Positions 1 to 12,780 of a stretch of 64,000 bases of DNA are shown here, piece by piece. Within the stretch, counting starts at the first letter, position 1, and every line of letters starts with the position of its first letter. Origin of the DNA: Phyto melanocephala (lineage: Eukaryota; Arthropoda; Insecta; Diptera; Rhinophoridae); NCBI GenBank assembly GCA_941918925.1, contig OW799234.1, positions 122,195,895 to 122,259,894 on the forward strand, given 5' to 3'. The notes beneath the pieces are model-generated. The model ran no database searches and was not told where the DNA came from. It was given only the letters and a program-made list of their open reading frames with translations. A program made the translations under genes and the position numbers.

Positions 1-1619
1 TCTGTTACATCATCTTACGCGTGCGTTTTATAAAACTACATTATCAAACTTATTTTTATATACACACAACGAACTCTGTTGTTTTACTACTACTGTTCCC
101 GCACATACAGACGAGTATCTTCTGGTATTTACCAGAAGGTTTTACATATAAATGAAGAAGTGAGATGTTAATGTTAAATAACACTAGTCTGCAGCGAAAA
201 TTGTGCTTAGTTCAATTCCGTTTAAAATTTTTTTCTATCGATCTCAGCTAATATTTCGTATGCAATAAAGCAATTATGCTGATAAATTTCATCATAACTT
301 AAAAACGATTACAGCGATTTTGCTGAAAATACCATGGTTGTAAATTAAATTTCCTTAAAGTCAGCTTAATAATGGTTTTTATATTTTTTAAGGAGTTATT
401 CAGAAATAAGTAGTATAATATATTTTGTATAACTCAAAATAAGTATTAATTTTTTGTCCACAACGTCATTTAAAATTATTAGCGCCACTATGTTTTTTTT
501 TAATTATTATCATCTTTCACAATGGTAGGAATATATCGAATTAAAGAAGCTATAAATCATAAAAATTGGTAGGCAAATGTTGACTTTATTCACGACTAAA
601 GGCAGGTATCAAACTTTTTTAGAAATGTATCAGTTTAACCACATTATTTAAGGCTTAATTCTAAGTATGCTTATAAAACAAACATCCAAACTCGATAAAA
701 AAAAACTATCTATAGTTCACATATTTTTTTTAAAGGCGAGAAATTTTTTTCTTTTTTGTAGACTAGTGTATTACGTAGGAAAATTAACTACTCAATAAAG
801 TATGCAATATATAATTGTTCAATTTACAAGATGTCGTAGGTGTTGTACGTCGTAGTTTTTGTACAAATTTTTCTGATAATTTCTTCATTTATTATTGTTA
901 TAACAATTTTACCTATGTTTATAGTATGTCGCATAAATACATGACAACTGGAAATGTAAGTGCTACCGTTTTTCTTTAATATGTTGAACTCTTACGACAG
1001 ATTGTAAATTGAGCAAATATAGCATTTTGGCTGTGCATTACTTAACATATGACTGTCAACCACACGACCAAGGAAACTGTTAAATGCAAACACTAATACT
1101 TTTTACTCGACAATATTGGCAGATACCATACAAAATATGATTGCAATTATATTACGTATGACCGCTTGAGAAGTAATCTAGCCGTAATGCAAAATTCAGT
1201 AGCACAGAAAGCATTAATGGCGCAGGAGTTAAAGACAACATCACCAGTGCAAAATGATACCGTTTGAGATGAACTTAAAAACTTACAACACCCCCTAAGA
1301 AATAAGAAAATCATTTGACAAAAAGCATTTTCAATTTTCATACGACGTAATTTAGTAACGTTTATTATATTGGGCAAATATTTCATTTGCGCCTGAAACC
1401 TGGTAAGCGCCTGATTTGTATATGTATGTGCCATCTAAACTAATTTTAGAGACAGTTGGCCACTAAAACCTTATCATTGCCTATGCTGTTTAAACCAAAA
1501 ATAATTTATTTTTTTTTACTTGTTTGTTTGATAAAAGTAAATTTTTTTTTATTTTTCTAACAAAAATTATACAAAAAAAATTTTATCAAAAATTTCAATG
1601 TCCTTCATTTGTCAGATCG
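1..1619. other. No gene recognised
   Basis: AT-rich sequence with short ORFs only; none shows a domain or a splice-consistent extension. The missing Ac13E N-terminal exon could lie here or further left. Confidence 0.5.
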
Positions 1620-2330
1620 TTAACATTAGGAGTGTATGTGTATGAAATGTTAATTTATTATTTCGTATTTATAAAATTATCGACTTTTTTCGGAAATCCT
1701 TCCATTAAGAATTTTACAGTTGTTTCTGGAGGTGTTGTGGGACATCTTTCCCGTGGTCTTCAATTTCTTTTTTACAAGAGCTCAGTATCTTTCCACAGGC
1801 ATAAGTTCTGGACAGTTAGGTGGATTTGTCTCTCGTGGTACAAAAATGATTATTCTTTGAATACCACTCAAGTGACTTTTTTCCATAGTGGCATGATGTC
1901 AAAACAGGCCAAAAATATTAAGGCACTCGGTTCTGTCTCAAAAAAAGTAAAAGTCGTTTATGTAGGCACTCCTTGATATAAATTTCTGTGTTTATCGTGC
2001 CTGATGCCACAACTGCAAATAGCTTGCGACTGGAACTTTCTGAACTTTGTATGTCTTCAGCCCAGCATAAGCTTTGACCTTTTGGACAAAACTATTAGAG
2101 CATTTCACCGTACGCTCTGCTTTTTTTCACTTTACCAATATCCCTTGGACCTTTTTTATATTCTGATGCAGGTGTTCTTTCAATGCTTAGGTTTAATGGT
2201 ATTTGAAACAGTTTGAGGGTCAACTTTCAAAATTTTTGCTATTTTTTTAAAAGTCCATGACGGATTTTTTTGAATAGTTTTTATTATATTTTCAAGTACT
2301 TTTTTTCACAGTCCATTTTGACTGTAATAA
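1620..2330 (-). mobile_element. Tc1-like transposon relic
   Basis: The - strand reads, with frameshifts, MDCEKKYLK near 2316, a KIAKIL..DPQTVSN-like helix-turn-helix, SIERTPAS..KKGPRDIGKVKK, then ATMEKSHL..VPRETNPPNCPELMPVERYWALVK-like sequence near 1800. This is a Tc1-type transposase with spacing near DD36-37E, about a third shorter than a complete one. The apparent + strand ORFs here are shadows. Confidence 0.68.
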
Positions 2331-2516
2331 CAATTGAATATTAATCGGTTTTAAAACAATAGTATCTGACATGCATATGTATGTATATATAAAAGCTAAC
2401 GTGATAAAAAGAAAAATTATTAAATGCACGATTTGAGTTTTATTTAACTTAATGCAACTACAATTTTTTTTCTACCATATACTATTTATAATGATATAAT
2501 CTTATTATCAATTTAT

Positions 2517-2545
2517 TTTTTTATTTATTTATTTATTTATTTATA
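2517..2545 (+). repeat. (TTTA)n microsatellite
   Basis: About seven ATTT units in AT-rich sequence. Confidence 0.9.
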
Positions 2546-3020
2546 TCGATTTAATATGTTTTTTCTCCTAAAGTAAACATCCCTACAACAATTACAAAAA
2601 GAACAGGAGAATGTCAACAAATTATTTGTTTAATTAAAATTTAGTTTTTTATAAATTTACAAGATAGTTTTTAAATTCAATAAATAAATTAAATTTTCTG
2701 CTAGTTTATATCACAGATTGATGCCTGTTTAAAACTATTAGAATTTTCTAAAGTAAGAACATAAAATATTTCTTAATTTACCAATAAGGTATTGTACAAA
2801 TACATGTTAGTAATTTTAAATTTTTTTCACAAATTTCACAACCTTTATAAAATGGTGCAACCAACGGACATAAAAATTAGTTAAAATGTAAACAAACTTT
2901 GACATTGTGACATTCAAAATAAAAAGAGCAAAAAAAATCAGCTTCGTAACATCACCTGATTTGATTTCGCCTTACGTTAATCCAATAAACACTAAACACT
3001 AATCAAAAACTAAACAAAAA

Positions 3021-3800
3021 CAAGTAAGTGTGCTATATTCGGCCATTCCGAATCTTATATACCCTTCACAACGTGTAGTCATGCAATAACAATAGTCTGT
3101 ATCACCATTCATCTCATACAAAATACGTACATACATGAAAAAAACATACATATATAAAAACATCCCATTGTAAAATTATAAACTAACGTATGTGTGTTAA
3201 AAAAAAATTAAAAAAAAAATTTTATAAAAAAAATTTTAAAAAATATAAATAATAAATATTAAACAAAATTAAAAAAAATATTAAAAAAAAATATTAAAAA
3301 TATAAATAATAAATATTAAATTAAATTTAAAAAAAATTAAAAAAAAAAGAAAAAAATAAAATAAATAAAAAAATATTAAAAATAATTTAAAAAAAATTTT
3401 TTGGGCTCAGCTGGGGTTCGATGCCACGTTTACTCTAACCAGTATACCACGTTTAAATGTATGTATGTGTTGGATGTTGTTGTTAAAAAAACGAGGTGAT
3501 CGTGGTTATTTGCTCATATCTCAGTTGTTTATGTATCGATTTTTCTGATTTTCAATACCGATTTAATCCCGAATATTTCTGTATTTTAATACCTCAGCCG
3601 GCTCCAGGCAATATCGGGGGGGCTTTAAAAAGTTGATTTCAACATACACACGGACAGACTGACAGAGCTTAATCGACTCCCCTATTCATAAACTTTCAGA
3701 AAATATATACTTTATGGGGTCGAAAAAGAAAATTGTAGTAATTACACACGGAATGACAAACCTATATATACCCTTTTTCACTTTTGTGTGAAGGGTATAA
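3021..3800 (+). repeat. Dispersed repeat P1, copy 1
   Basis: Starts CAAGTAAG..CTATATTCGG with an imperfect TTCGG..CCGAA palindrome, then TCTTATATACCCTTCACAAC. It continues through an A/T tract, GCTCAGCTGGGGTTCGATGC, a short TATG run, ATCTCAGTTGTTTATGTA, ACACGGACAGACTGACAG and TATACTTTATGGGGTC. It ends in a hairpin (ATACCCTTTTTCAC..GTGTGAAGGGTAT). No coding capacity. Confidence 0.85.
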
Positions 3801-4260
3801 AGAGAGGTAAGTTTTAGTACATTTTGATCTATAACTTCTTTTGTAATACACAGATTTGGATAACCTTTCAGGACACATACATTTTTAATTACTTAAGAAA
3901 TATACCTGTGAAATTTAATCACTCTACATCGTTTAGACGCAATCGCTTTAAACTCGACAAAACGACATGTTTCTATAACCTACTTATGCTTGCATTACAA
4001 GCTCTAAATTCCTAATATATCGATTAAGCCGATTTTTAATATTAAACATATCTGATGTACAAAAAATATTTGGGAAAAATTTCATCCCTCTAGATTTTTC
4101 TGTTCAAACTCCATTGTGCAAATGAACGGAAATAGCTAAATCGAAACCAAGATTTAGAAATAATATACTTTTGGGGTCTAAAATTAACAAAAAGAATTAC
4201 TAATTTAGTGTTCCTCCACACCAATTGTTCAGGGGTTGGTATAAATTCTCCCATATTAAA
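3801..4260 (+). repeat. Dispersed repeat F2, degenerate copy abutting P1
   Basis: GTAAGTTTTAGTACATTTTG and the following ~150 bp align by eye with 34885-35040, and TACTTTTGGGGTCTAAAATT with the end of the chimeric copy near 55460. It starts right at the end of P1 copy 1. Confidence 0.55.
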
Positions 4261-4534
4261 GAAAAAAATTTTAAATTTTGTAAAGGTTTACTAAGCGAAT
4301 TTTTTTTTTTAATCTCATGCAATGAACCTGTAGTTAACTTAAAAATTTAATATAAATATTTTTCTTTTAATTTTCAATTACATCATTTATGTATTTATTG
4401 TCAAGTTCTAGTTTATTATGTGTTTCTTATTATTTTACGTCTCGGTTCATTTGTGGTTGGATGTTGTTTATTTGGGTTAGCATTTCTTGCAACAGTTGTT
4501 TTCGGAAAGATTTTTTTATACTATTTGTATGTAG

Positions 4535-4590
4535 TTTTGTATGTATATATGTATGTATGTATGTATGTATTTATGTATGTATGTATGTGT
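4535..4590 (+). repeat. (GTAT)n microsatellite, imperfect
   Basis: GTAT units with two breaks (ATAT and ATTT). Explains the Tyr/Val/Cys-rich and Thr/Ile-rich ORFs on both strands here. Confidence 0.9.
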
Positions 4591-5527
4591 TTACAATGGA
4601 AAGCAGCACGTATGTCAATATTTATAAATACATAAACCGATGCCCGTAAAATAGTATATTTCTTCTTATAACATTGCGTAATTACAAAAAAATTTTTATA
4701 ATCTAATTTGTGTTTACCTTTGATGCTTGTAATCAAAAGTGTTTACAAAAAAATTAAAAAACACATTATTTTGGTGTAATTTGGGATATTATTTAAGGTA
4801 AACATGTCAATATTTTGTATGCATGTTCATATGTAAGTATGTAAATTTATTTGATTTCCAACCATAGTCTATAGAGTAAAAATCATGTTAACTTTAACTT
4901 TTTTCTGTGTTACCCATTTTTGTTTAATTTTTTTCTTAGCGTTTCTGGTTAAAACCTTTTTGCATAGACCTCAAAACAAGCGCCAATTAAATAGGCTAAA
5001 ATACAAACCTACGAACTTGCTACCAACAACATATGGTTAGTGATCAAGTGCTCTTAAAGTCTATTTAGATGGCATGTATTTTACATGAGCCTTGTTTAAT
5101 TTTCCCCTGCGCAGTTGATACTGTCATCTAAAAACGTTCCAGCAGTACTTCTGTGAAATATGTAAAAGTCATTTGAAAATTTTTTAAATAAAAGCATTTT
5201 CTTTTTTGATCTGACAACACGTCTACCATCATTTGTTTTTGTCAAAATAGCACTATGCTTGGCGACAAAAGGTAATACGAAATAAATTAACAAAAACGTT
5301 ATCATTTATTACTTTTAGCCCTTCTTTACATGGTAATGGAAACTTCCATTATATCGCGTTTAACATATTTTATACTACTGAATTGTAAAAAATAATTAAA
5401 ACTTTTTCCCTAATCTAGAGTATGAATAATATCTCGACGATTTATTTTACGAAAAGGAAAAAAAAACTCATTAAAAAAAGAAGAAAAAAGGATGCCGATT
5501 ATGAAACAGAAAATTGGCTTAAATATA
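4591..5527. other. No gene recognised
   Basis: AT-rich, homopolymer runs, no clear repeat match within the window. Confidence 0.5.
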
Positions 5528-6424
5528 CAGTGAAACTTTGATATAACGAATCCAGAGGGTATCGAAAAATACTTCGTTATAGTTATTGATTCGTTATACA
5601 TATGCATTGTGAAACCTTGGTATAACGAAATTAAAAAAAAATAAGAAAAAAATTCGTTATAACTACAGTTTTTTTGGTCGAAATTATATTTTACACGAAA
5701 ATGCATACTACATACATGTACATACATAAAAAAATTCACTATTTAAGAGGTAAAAAAAATTATGCTTTTTATTATTTTTTTATTTTATTACATTTTAGTA
5801 AAATATTGTGTAATTTTTCTACGTTTACGCAAGTAAAAAATGCAACCATCAATATTTTTTTCGACAGATGCTATATATATTAAATTGGTTAGCAATTTCT
5901 TGCTTAGATTTGTCACCACGATCAACAGCATCAATTCTAGAAATTTTTTCTCGTATAGAAATTGATTTACGCTTTAATACACTCATTTTTTTATTTTGGC
6001 AAAGAACCAAAACATATGCAAACACATTTACATATGTATCTTTCGTTGTTTTTAAAAGGGACTTCCCCGTTTTGCTTAAAATTAAATTTTGATTTATTCT
6101 ATTCGTTGTATGGAGGCTATAGTTCAAGACTTCGTTATGTAGAGGCTTTTGATAACGGGATTTTAATGACTTACACACTTAAAATGTTATACATACTATG
6201 TATGTATGTACATTTTTCTCAATTAAAATTTCGTTGTACAGTGGCCCTTGAAAAAATGTTTCGCTATTTAGAGGCTTTATAGCTCAGAATTTCTTCGTTA
6301 TAGCTATAGAGCATTTTGCTATGAAAAACTTTACAATAAAAAGGTTTTTTCAAGGGACTCAGCTAAAAATTCGTTATATTGAGTTTTTCGTTATAACGAA
6401 GTTCGTAATATCAAAGTTTCACTG
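5528..6424 (-). mobile_element. Internally deleted pogo/Tigger-like element
   Basis: Termini CAGTGAAACTTTGATATAAC (left) and CAGTGAAACTTTGATATTAC (right, other strand) are flanked by TA at 5526..5527 and 6425..6426. CAGTG..ATAACGAA ends are typical of the pogo branch of Tc1/mariner. The only transposase remnant, on the - strand from Met 5986, reads MSVLKRKSISIREKISRIDA onward to EIANQFNI, a CENP-B-type helix-turn-helix. No catalytic domain remains. Several internal CGTTATA-type motifs repeat. Confidence 0.85.
5849..5986 (-). pseudogene. pogo-type transposase N-terminus (CENP-B-like HTH)
   Basis: About 45 residues with the KRKSISIREK..IDAVDRGDKSKQEIANQFNI pattern of pogo/Tigger and CENP-B DNA-binding domains. 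The frame then runs into unrelated sequence and stops. The longer ORF that begins at 6178 includes non-homologous upstream codons; Met 5986 is the family start. Confidence 0.75.
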
Positions 6425-8589
6425 TAGTTTTATAAATTTCTGTACATCATACTGTAAAAACTTTTGCTGCATTCATTTCATAAGCTTTTTGCACGAAATT
6501 AATTTTACCAACTCCCATACAAAAACATACCATTGAAAGCAAGTAATATCGCTATGCCGAATTATATACACCATTCACATTCTCCGCAAAGTACTAAAAA
6601 CATTTTGTTTTTTTCCGTTTATTTCAGTTTTTTAAGCTGTCTTTTTCAATAATTCTCGACATTATATTTAGTAATCTTTAACGAAATAGGATTAATAAAA
6701 GAACTAATGAAAAAAAACGAAAACTTAAAACCGTAAACTTCTTTCAGGAATAAGCAACAACAAAACAGACTTTACACACATACAAAAAGTTTAATTTTTC
6801 CAAAGAAACAACCGCAATATAGTCCTTTATTATGTACTAGTCAACACAATTTTAGTTTGTTAACGATCTGTAGCTTTTAAATGCACTACACTGATCACTA
6901 ACATTTTTTATAATGTAATTTAAACATTCGTTTTCGGCAAAAACTCCGATAAATTCGTATTAAATTCCATATTATTTCCGAATACCTACAAGCCATTCAC
7001 AATACATCCGGCTTCCCTGTAAGGGATAGGGGTAAGCTCTATATCTATTTTGCCTTAACTATTACAAATATAATTTCAATGGTTTTCACTTAAGGTTGGA
7101 TTAGCCGACCGGAATGTAATGTTTCCTTAACGGAACGGAACGGCTGATCGTTTTTGTTATGTGTAAAACAGTTCGAGCAGTTATAGTAATGTTATGTGAT
7201 GTAGCTGTAACGTCCAAACCTGTTAAAAATAGAAAATCATTACGTTTCTACGCGACATTTATTAAGAGTGATGTCAACTTTTTGATTTTTGAAGTCACTT
7301 AAATGGAAAATTCTTTGTTAAAAACAAACAAGAAACTAATAAAAAAAATTTTTATACATTTTTTTTATTTATATACATACATATGTAGGTATGTATATAT
7401 AAATAAAGTGTGTACATAATATTCTGTATAAAGTTTCCAAAAATTTCATAATGAAAATGGCCAATCATTTTTTTTACCTACAAAAAGTTTTTAGCCATAC
7501 CTAAATTTTAAAGAAGACGAGCGATAAAATTTTTTTAAATAATAATAAAAATCAAAAAAAAAATCTTTTGATTTTGAATAAAAAATTAAAAATACCTATG
7601 TATATATATTTTTTCTTTTATGTACATAAACCAAACTGCTGTAACACGGGCTTATACAATTACCCTTAAACGCTACAATTGGTTATAAACCCTGTTTATA
7701 TTGTTCAACAAAAAACACGCATAATAAATATAATTCCAAATAATTAACTTTTTTTAATCACGCACATTCTCTCTTTTTTTTTCTCGAGCGCTCATGAAAA
7801 GTTATTATATGCCGGAACTTCTTTGATTATGACGTAGATAAATAAAGATACCAAATTTCTTTCGGTTTGAAGCACAATTTTTTAACATTTGATCCTACGT
7901 TTTACGAGATTTCTTAATCACGCATGTTCATGCTTGATTAATTTTTCATCTAATCACGACCACGCGTAACATAAAAAATTATGACATGCATACGCATCCA
8001 CTAAGACCTTACAATTGATTTTTAAACTGGTATAAATCGTACAACAAATCGCAACTATAAAATAACTTTTGCCTGCTATGTTTTGCAAAATATTTTATAT
8101 AATACATCATTATATAAAAAAATATATACGTCTCTATTAAAAATATATATATATATATATATAAGTTCCTATAAGGAGCATAGGTCCTCAACTATTAAAA
8201 ATAATATTCAAGAAACTTTAAAAGCCGAATTTAAATGTCTTAAGCTGTTTTAGAAAAATCGTTGTAAAACGTTTCCATAAATTCTAAAGCACCCTGTTGA
8301 CAACACCTTTTGTTTTGGTTGCTTATGTAAAATTCATATGGTACGTTTTTAAAGTTTCTATAACTACACTAAAGTCGTACGTTAAGTAAACGGCGCGGTT
8401 ACATTCCATCAACAGTCGGCTAACCAAGCCTTTACTTTGTTGGTTCCCAGTAAGATGCAACGGTATGCGCATTAATAGCACTTACCTCCCTTTAGAGCTT
8501 CTAAAAACCTAAAAAATGTTACTGTGAAGCGTTTAAAAAAGAAGCTGCATAATCTGATCTTATTTTGGTAAAAAAAAAACAGCGTTCAT
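6425..8589. other. No gene recognised
   Basis: AT-rich with short ORFs on both strands lacking recognisable content. A GC-richer patch at 7000-7180 (ATACATCCGGCTTCCCTGTA) has no identity I can name. Confidence 0.5.
8145..8163 (+). repeat. (TA)n run
   Basis: Nine or so TA units. Confidence 0.85.
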
Positions 8590-8790
8590 CGTGTTCTCTG
8601 GCTCATATATCAGTTTGTAATATACCCACACATCCGATTATAAATATCAAAATTTTCAAATAATCCATTGATAACTTTAAAGAATCTGAAGTATAAGTGG
8701 GGTGTTCAAAAAGTTGACTACAACATACACATGAACAGACAGACTGAAGGACAGAATGACAAATGGACCAAGCTAAATCAATGTCATTTC
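8590..8790 (+). repeat. Degenerate P1 fragment
   Basis: Recognisable only by GCTCATATATCAGTTTGTAA, GTGTTCAAAAAGTTGACTAC and ATGAACAGACAGACTGAAGG, in the order of the P1 family. Confidence 0.5.
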
Positions 8791-9189
8791 ATTAATTGTA
8801 AACAAGAAGAGGCCATGTCAGACGTAATTAAATATGTACTTGTGTAAGCAAAATTTTTAAACCATCTGTAAAATAAAAATTTTGACAGCCATACGCAATT
8901 ATATTTGAGTCGTATAAGTGACAAGTCATATGGAAAATATATTCCATTGGAAGGCAGCTCAACCACTTAAGCTACCTACAGACACCATTAAAACTTTTAA
9001 AACCACAAACATCTTTGTCCTCCTTAGAAAATATACATTTTTAAAGCGGTTTTTGAACAACAAATTACTAAATAAAAATTCCCAAAAAAAAACATTTTTT
9101 TCGCATTAATTATGATATAAAAAAAATAAAAAAGGGAAAAACCTACATTTTAGCGGAAAAACCGTCTGCTCTTATTTTCGTATCAAAAC

Positions 9190-9490
9190 AAAACCCAAAT
9201 GTAAACATTTTCCACTTCTTTTGGCAATACTGATTGCGATGCAAAATGTTGAATAATGTGGATCGTTTAATATTTTATTGCTGCGGGCGATGACGAATGG
9301 AAGTTTTTAGATCTTCAACACTTCTGCTCACAGCTGCTACATTTTCAGTTGAACAACCACTACGTTGATAAATTCAAACTCGTTTTGCAATGAACCATCT
9401 CTACCTCAACATTGGCTTGATGACACGAATTGTTGAAGTATTTTCTCTATCGAATTTTGTTCTAAATTTCCTAATTACATCTTAAAAAAA
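9190..9490 (-). mobile_element. DD41D mariner relic, N-terminal part
   Basis: On the - strand I read STENVAAVSRSVEDLKTSIRH, then RPQQ, then, after a stop, RSTLFNILHRN. This is the linker and second helix-turn-helix region of the same transposase family, with a decayed upstream part (TIRVIKPM..). No termini found. Confidence 0.65.
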
Positions 9491-10469
9491 TTTTTGCCAT
9501 TTTCCAAAAATATATTTTAATATTAAAAACAGGCTAACTAAACGGAATGTGTTTAGAGTCTGCAAATAAAAATTTAGTTTAATAATTGCAGATAGAAAAA
9601 GAGGCAGCAAAATCAAAATAATACTTTGAATTAAAACTCCCTTTATAAAAATACAGATCCTCTAAAGCATTAATTATGAAAAAAAAATCCCTTTTTTAAA
9701 TTACAAATTTTAAGCACAGCTTCTTATTGTGTTAAATTTTATGTATCCAAATAAGAGGATAATATACCAAGACTCTATTGAAGATTTTTACTAATTTTCA
9801 CAAAAAGTAGTTAAACGATTCATTTAACGCCTCATTTCTTTTCCAATTAAGTCTACCTTGGAGTTAATAAATATGTTGGTTAATTTCAGAAATAAGTTCT
9901 CAGTTCATTTAACTTTCTTTAGCTCGCAAGTACTTAACTAAATCAGCAATATTTTTTCCTTTTTTTCTCCCTAGCGGCTTTAATCAATTTTTTTTTTAAC
10001 TTTAATAAAAACTTAATCAAAAAGTTTTAATTGCTTTTAATTAGCAATAACAACTTAGAAAAATGCTTTAGTTATCAACACGCATACGCTAAATTAGATG
10101 GGAGTAATTATAATGATTTAAGTTTAGGTACGTGCTGTTAACGGATTTTTTTTTAGCAAGCATATGCTATATAGTTCGAGTGGTTTATTGAATTATGCTA
10201 AAATAATTTTTTTTTAACATTTCTTAACATTTCTTCTGTAATTCGCTTAAGCAAAAAATAAAAATACACAAATCGGCCACTAACTGGCAAAGTTATAGGC
10301 AAAAATTTTTTTAATATAAATATATATTTAAATATGTCAAGTTACAAAGCTCCTAATACATTTTTAGACACGATAAATACACTGTAAAAGTAACAATTCG
10401 GTTTGAACCTAACTGAGATAATAGAGCCAAAAAACCGCTGCTTTGGAGTTTTTCCTAAAAACTTTCTAA
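9491..10469. other. No gene recognised
   Basis: AT-rich spacer between two relic elements; nothing found. Confidence 0.5.
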
Positions 10470-11950
10470 CTTTAAGAAAACCGAGAGAGTATATAAAGGT
10501 ATCAAATATAAAACACTTTCAATATTTAAAAGAGCCTCCACTACAAAATGGCGTCAAACCTTAGAATTAAAAATGTACCCCCTACAACCTCCTCAATATT
10601 GCTACCAAAATAGGACTTGAACAGTCAAGGATAGTTCACTATGAAAAAGTTAAAATCCAAGATGGCGCCGTAAATAAAATGGAGGATATGTGGGTAAAAT
10701 ATAGTCACTAAGACTTTATCCCCTTCAACGCCACAAAATTAGTATAAAACTAAAAAGCTAGACCTGTAGAATACAGTAAACTTGAAAAAAGTATAAAACC
10801 TTTTGACTTTTGGAAAAAATGGCGGTTATTTTTTTTTAAGCTTAATAAAAACGGGTATCAAATGAAAGAGTTTGGATAATATAATACTATTATTTATGTA
10901 AAAATTTAAGGTCAAGGGTGTCGAAAATAACATGTCAAAATGATGTGTAATAAAGGGTGATTTTTTATGAATTAAGTTTTTCGGGCTGGCAGCACTGGTT
11001 GGTAATTGTGTCCAAATTACATCTGTGAAAGTGAAAAGTGTTCAGTATACTCTGCCATTTCATCATGGAGAAACTCACAAACGAGCAACGACTGCAAATC
11101 GTTGAAATTTTTAATCAAAATTCGGAATTTGGAAATCCACTGTTTTATCGAAAAATTGTGTTCAGCGATGAGGCTCATTTCTGGCTAAATGGATACGTAA
11201 ACCAGCAAAACTGTCGCATCTGGTGTGAAGAACAGCCACATGCCGTACAAGAGTTACCAATGTATCCCGAAAAAACGTCAGTTTGGTGTGGTTTATGGGC
11301 TGGTGGCATCATCGGTCCATTTTTCTCAAATACGATGGTGGAAGAAACGTTACCGTCAACGGCGAACGATATCGAGCCATGATACGCACCTTTTTTCCCC
11401 AATTGGCTGAGTTGGACTTGGTTATTGTGTGGTTTCAACAAGACGGTACCACATACCACACAGCTGGAGAAGCAATGTACATATTAAAGGATGAATATGG
11501 TGAGCAATTTATCTCTCGAAATGGCCCTGTAAGTTGGCCGCCAAGATCATGTGATTTAACACCACTTGACTATTTCTTGTGGGGTTATGGAAGTCTTCGG
11601 TCTATGTGGACAAACCAAACATAATTTAATCCTTAGAGTATGACATAATACGTGTTATTCATGGCATACAGGCCGAAATGCTCGAAAAAGTGGTGCAAAA
11701 TTGAACCTTACGAATAGACCATTTGAACCGGGGCCGCGGGCAACATTTACATGAATTTTTTTTAAAAGTAAATGACAAATACCAATTTATCGATTTCAAT
11801 AAAAATTTTGAATATATGATGCAAATTTTAGTGTTTTATTAGATTTAAAAAAAAACTACGCTTAAAAAATCACGCTTTATTGTACCTATGTAAATGATGG
11901 TAAGGGTTACCAGATTCGGCACAGCCAAAAATAGCACTCTTTCTTATTTT
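10470..11950 (-). repeat. Dispersed repeat M2 interrupted by the mariner at 10953..11877
   Basis: The body 10480-10948 contains AAGATGGCGCCGTAAATAAA, ACTTTATCCCCTTCAACGCC and GTAGAATACAGTAAACTTGA. It resumes after the mariner with TGTACCTATGTAAATGATGG and an end module (ATTCGGCACAGCC..AATAGC) like that of P1. 46800..47335 is an uninterrupted relative. Confidence 0.7.
10953..11877 (+). mobile_element. DD41D (rosa-like) mariner, internally deleted
   Basis: The terminal inverted repeats begin AAGGGTGATTTTTTATGA and, on the other strand, AAAGCGTGATTTTTTAAG; they are flanked by TA at 10951..10952 and 11878..11879. The transposase starts MEKLTNEQRLQIVEIFNQN (ATG 11065), then jumps by deletion to the catalytic block FSDEAHFWLNGYVNQQNC. 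A frameshift near 11340 precedes VTVNGERYRAM and WFQQDGTTYHTA..CDLTPLDYFLWG. 41 residues separate the second and third catalytic Asp, the DD41D spacing of the rosa/Visitor mariner branch. Non-functional. Confidence 0.88.
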
Positions 11951-12129
11951 TATTCTACGGATTAGTCTCTTAATTATATAATAGATATGTTTCTTTATTT
12001 TCGTTAAAGTTTGGTAAAATGAGAATAAACAAGAACTACTCGGGAATAAAAGAAACAAATTTAAAGCTCGAAAAAAAAATTTTTTTTTCGGTAATAGTGT
12101 ATCAAATGTTGACTTCTAAATGGTAAACC

Positions 12130-12780
12130 TTAGCTTATTTATTTAACGTTACCTCAAAAAAAAGTAGTCCAAAGGTGTCAAATTAAACGAACGAGATGGC
12201 CATTTTACAGGTTTGTTACTTCAGATAATTCGGTGCAAAACATTTGGCTCAATAAAATTATGGCTTCACTTACTGTTTGACATGAGAAATAAAAAATATA
12301 ACAAATAATTTGCCTTCGCGGAAATGTTGCCACCGGTTTTGGGTTTAAAGACAGACGAGCTAATGACGTCTGCTGCATGTTAACTGCACCAAACAGTGAT
12401 TTTTCGGGATGTACAAAAAATTACAATTCTGCTTGTTTACATGCCCACTAAGCCATAAATGAGCCACGACGCTAAATATGATTTGAAGATAAAAATCTTG
12501 TTAAACTTTCAGTTGATTCTCAGCCCATTCACCGAACACACGTCGCTAGTGATGGTCCGTCATATCTTATATGATTGTAGGCCAAGATAATTCTTTCAAA
12601 AATTTTAAGTAGTGGACAGGCAGGAATTTGAGAGCTACTAAGAACGGCTCGATAAATTCAAATTCTCTATTGCACTATCATCTGCTGGTTCAATTTCGTT
12701 TTTTGAATGCTAAATAATGGCTCGATTTAGAAGAATCATCTTACGTTGGCATCACTGTACTGTTTGGACGTGTTTTGTTC
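12130..12780 (-). mobile_element. DD41D mariner relic, catalytic part
   Basis: Reading right to left in shifting frames: LGLQSYKI, FGEWAENQLKV, AHLWLSGHVNKQNC, PKNHCLVQ, WPSRSFNLTPLDYFF. The order matches the mariner copies elsewhere in the window. Many stops and frameshifts. It lies just before the possible 5' end of the LINE. Confidence 0.68.

Noticed and set aside
1147..1434. 95-codon ORF on the - strand
   Set aside because: No domain, no splice context, composition like neighbouring non-coding DNA.
3405..3475. tRNA gene in P1 repeats
   Set aside because: The B-box-like and A-box-like texts are on opposite strands and no cloverleaf can be drawn.
4389..4649. ORFs with Cys/Val/Tyr-rich tails on both strands
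   Set aside because: They are translations of a TATG microsatellite.
11175..11459. - strand ORF of 94 codons
   Set aside because: Shadow of the mariner transposase catalytic region on the other strand.
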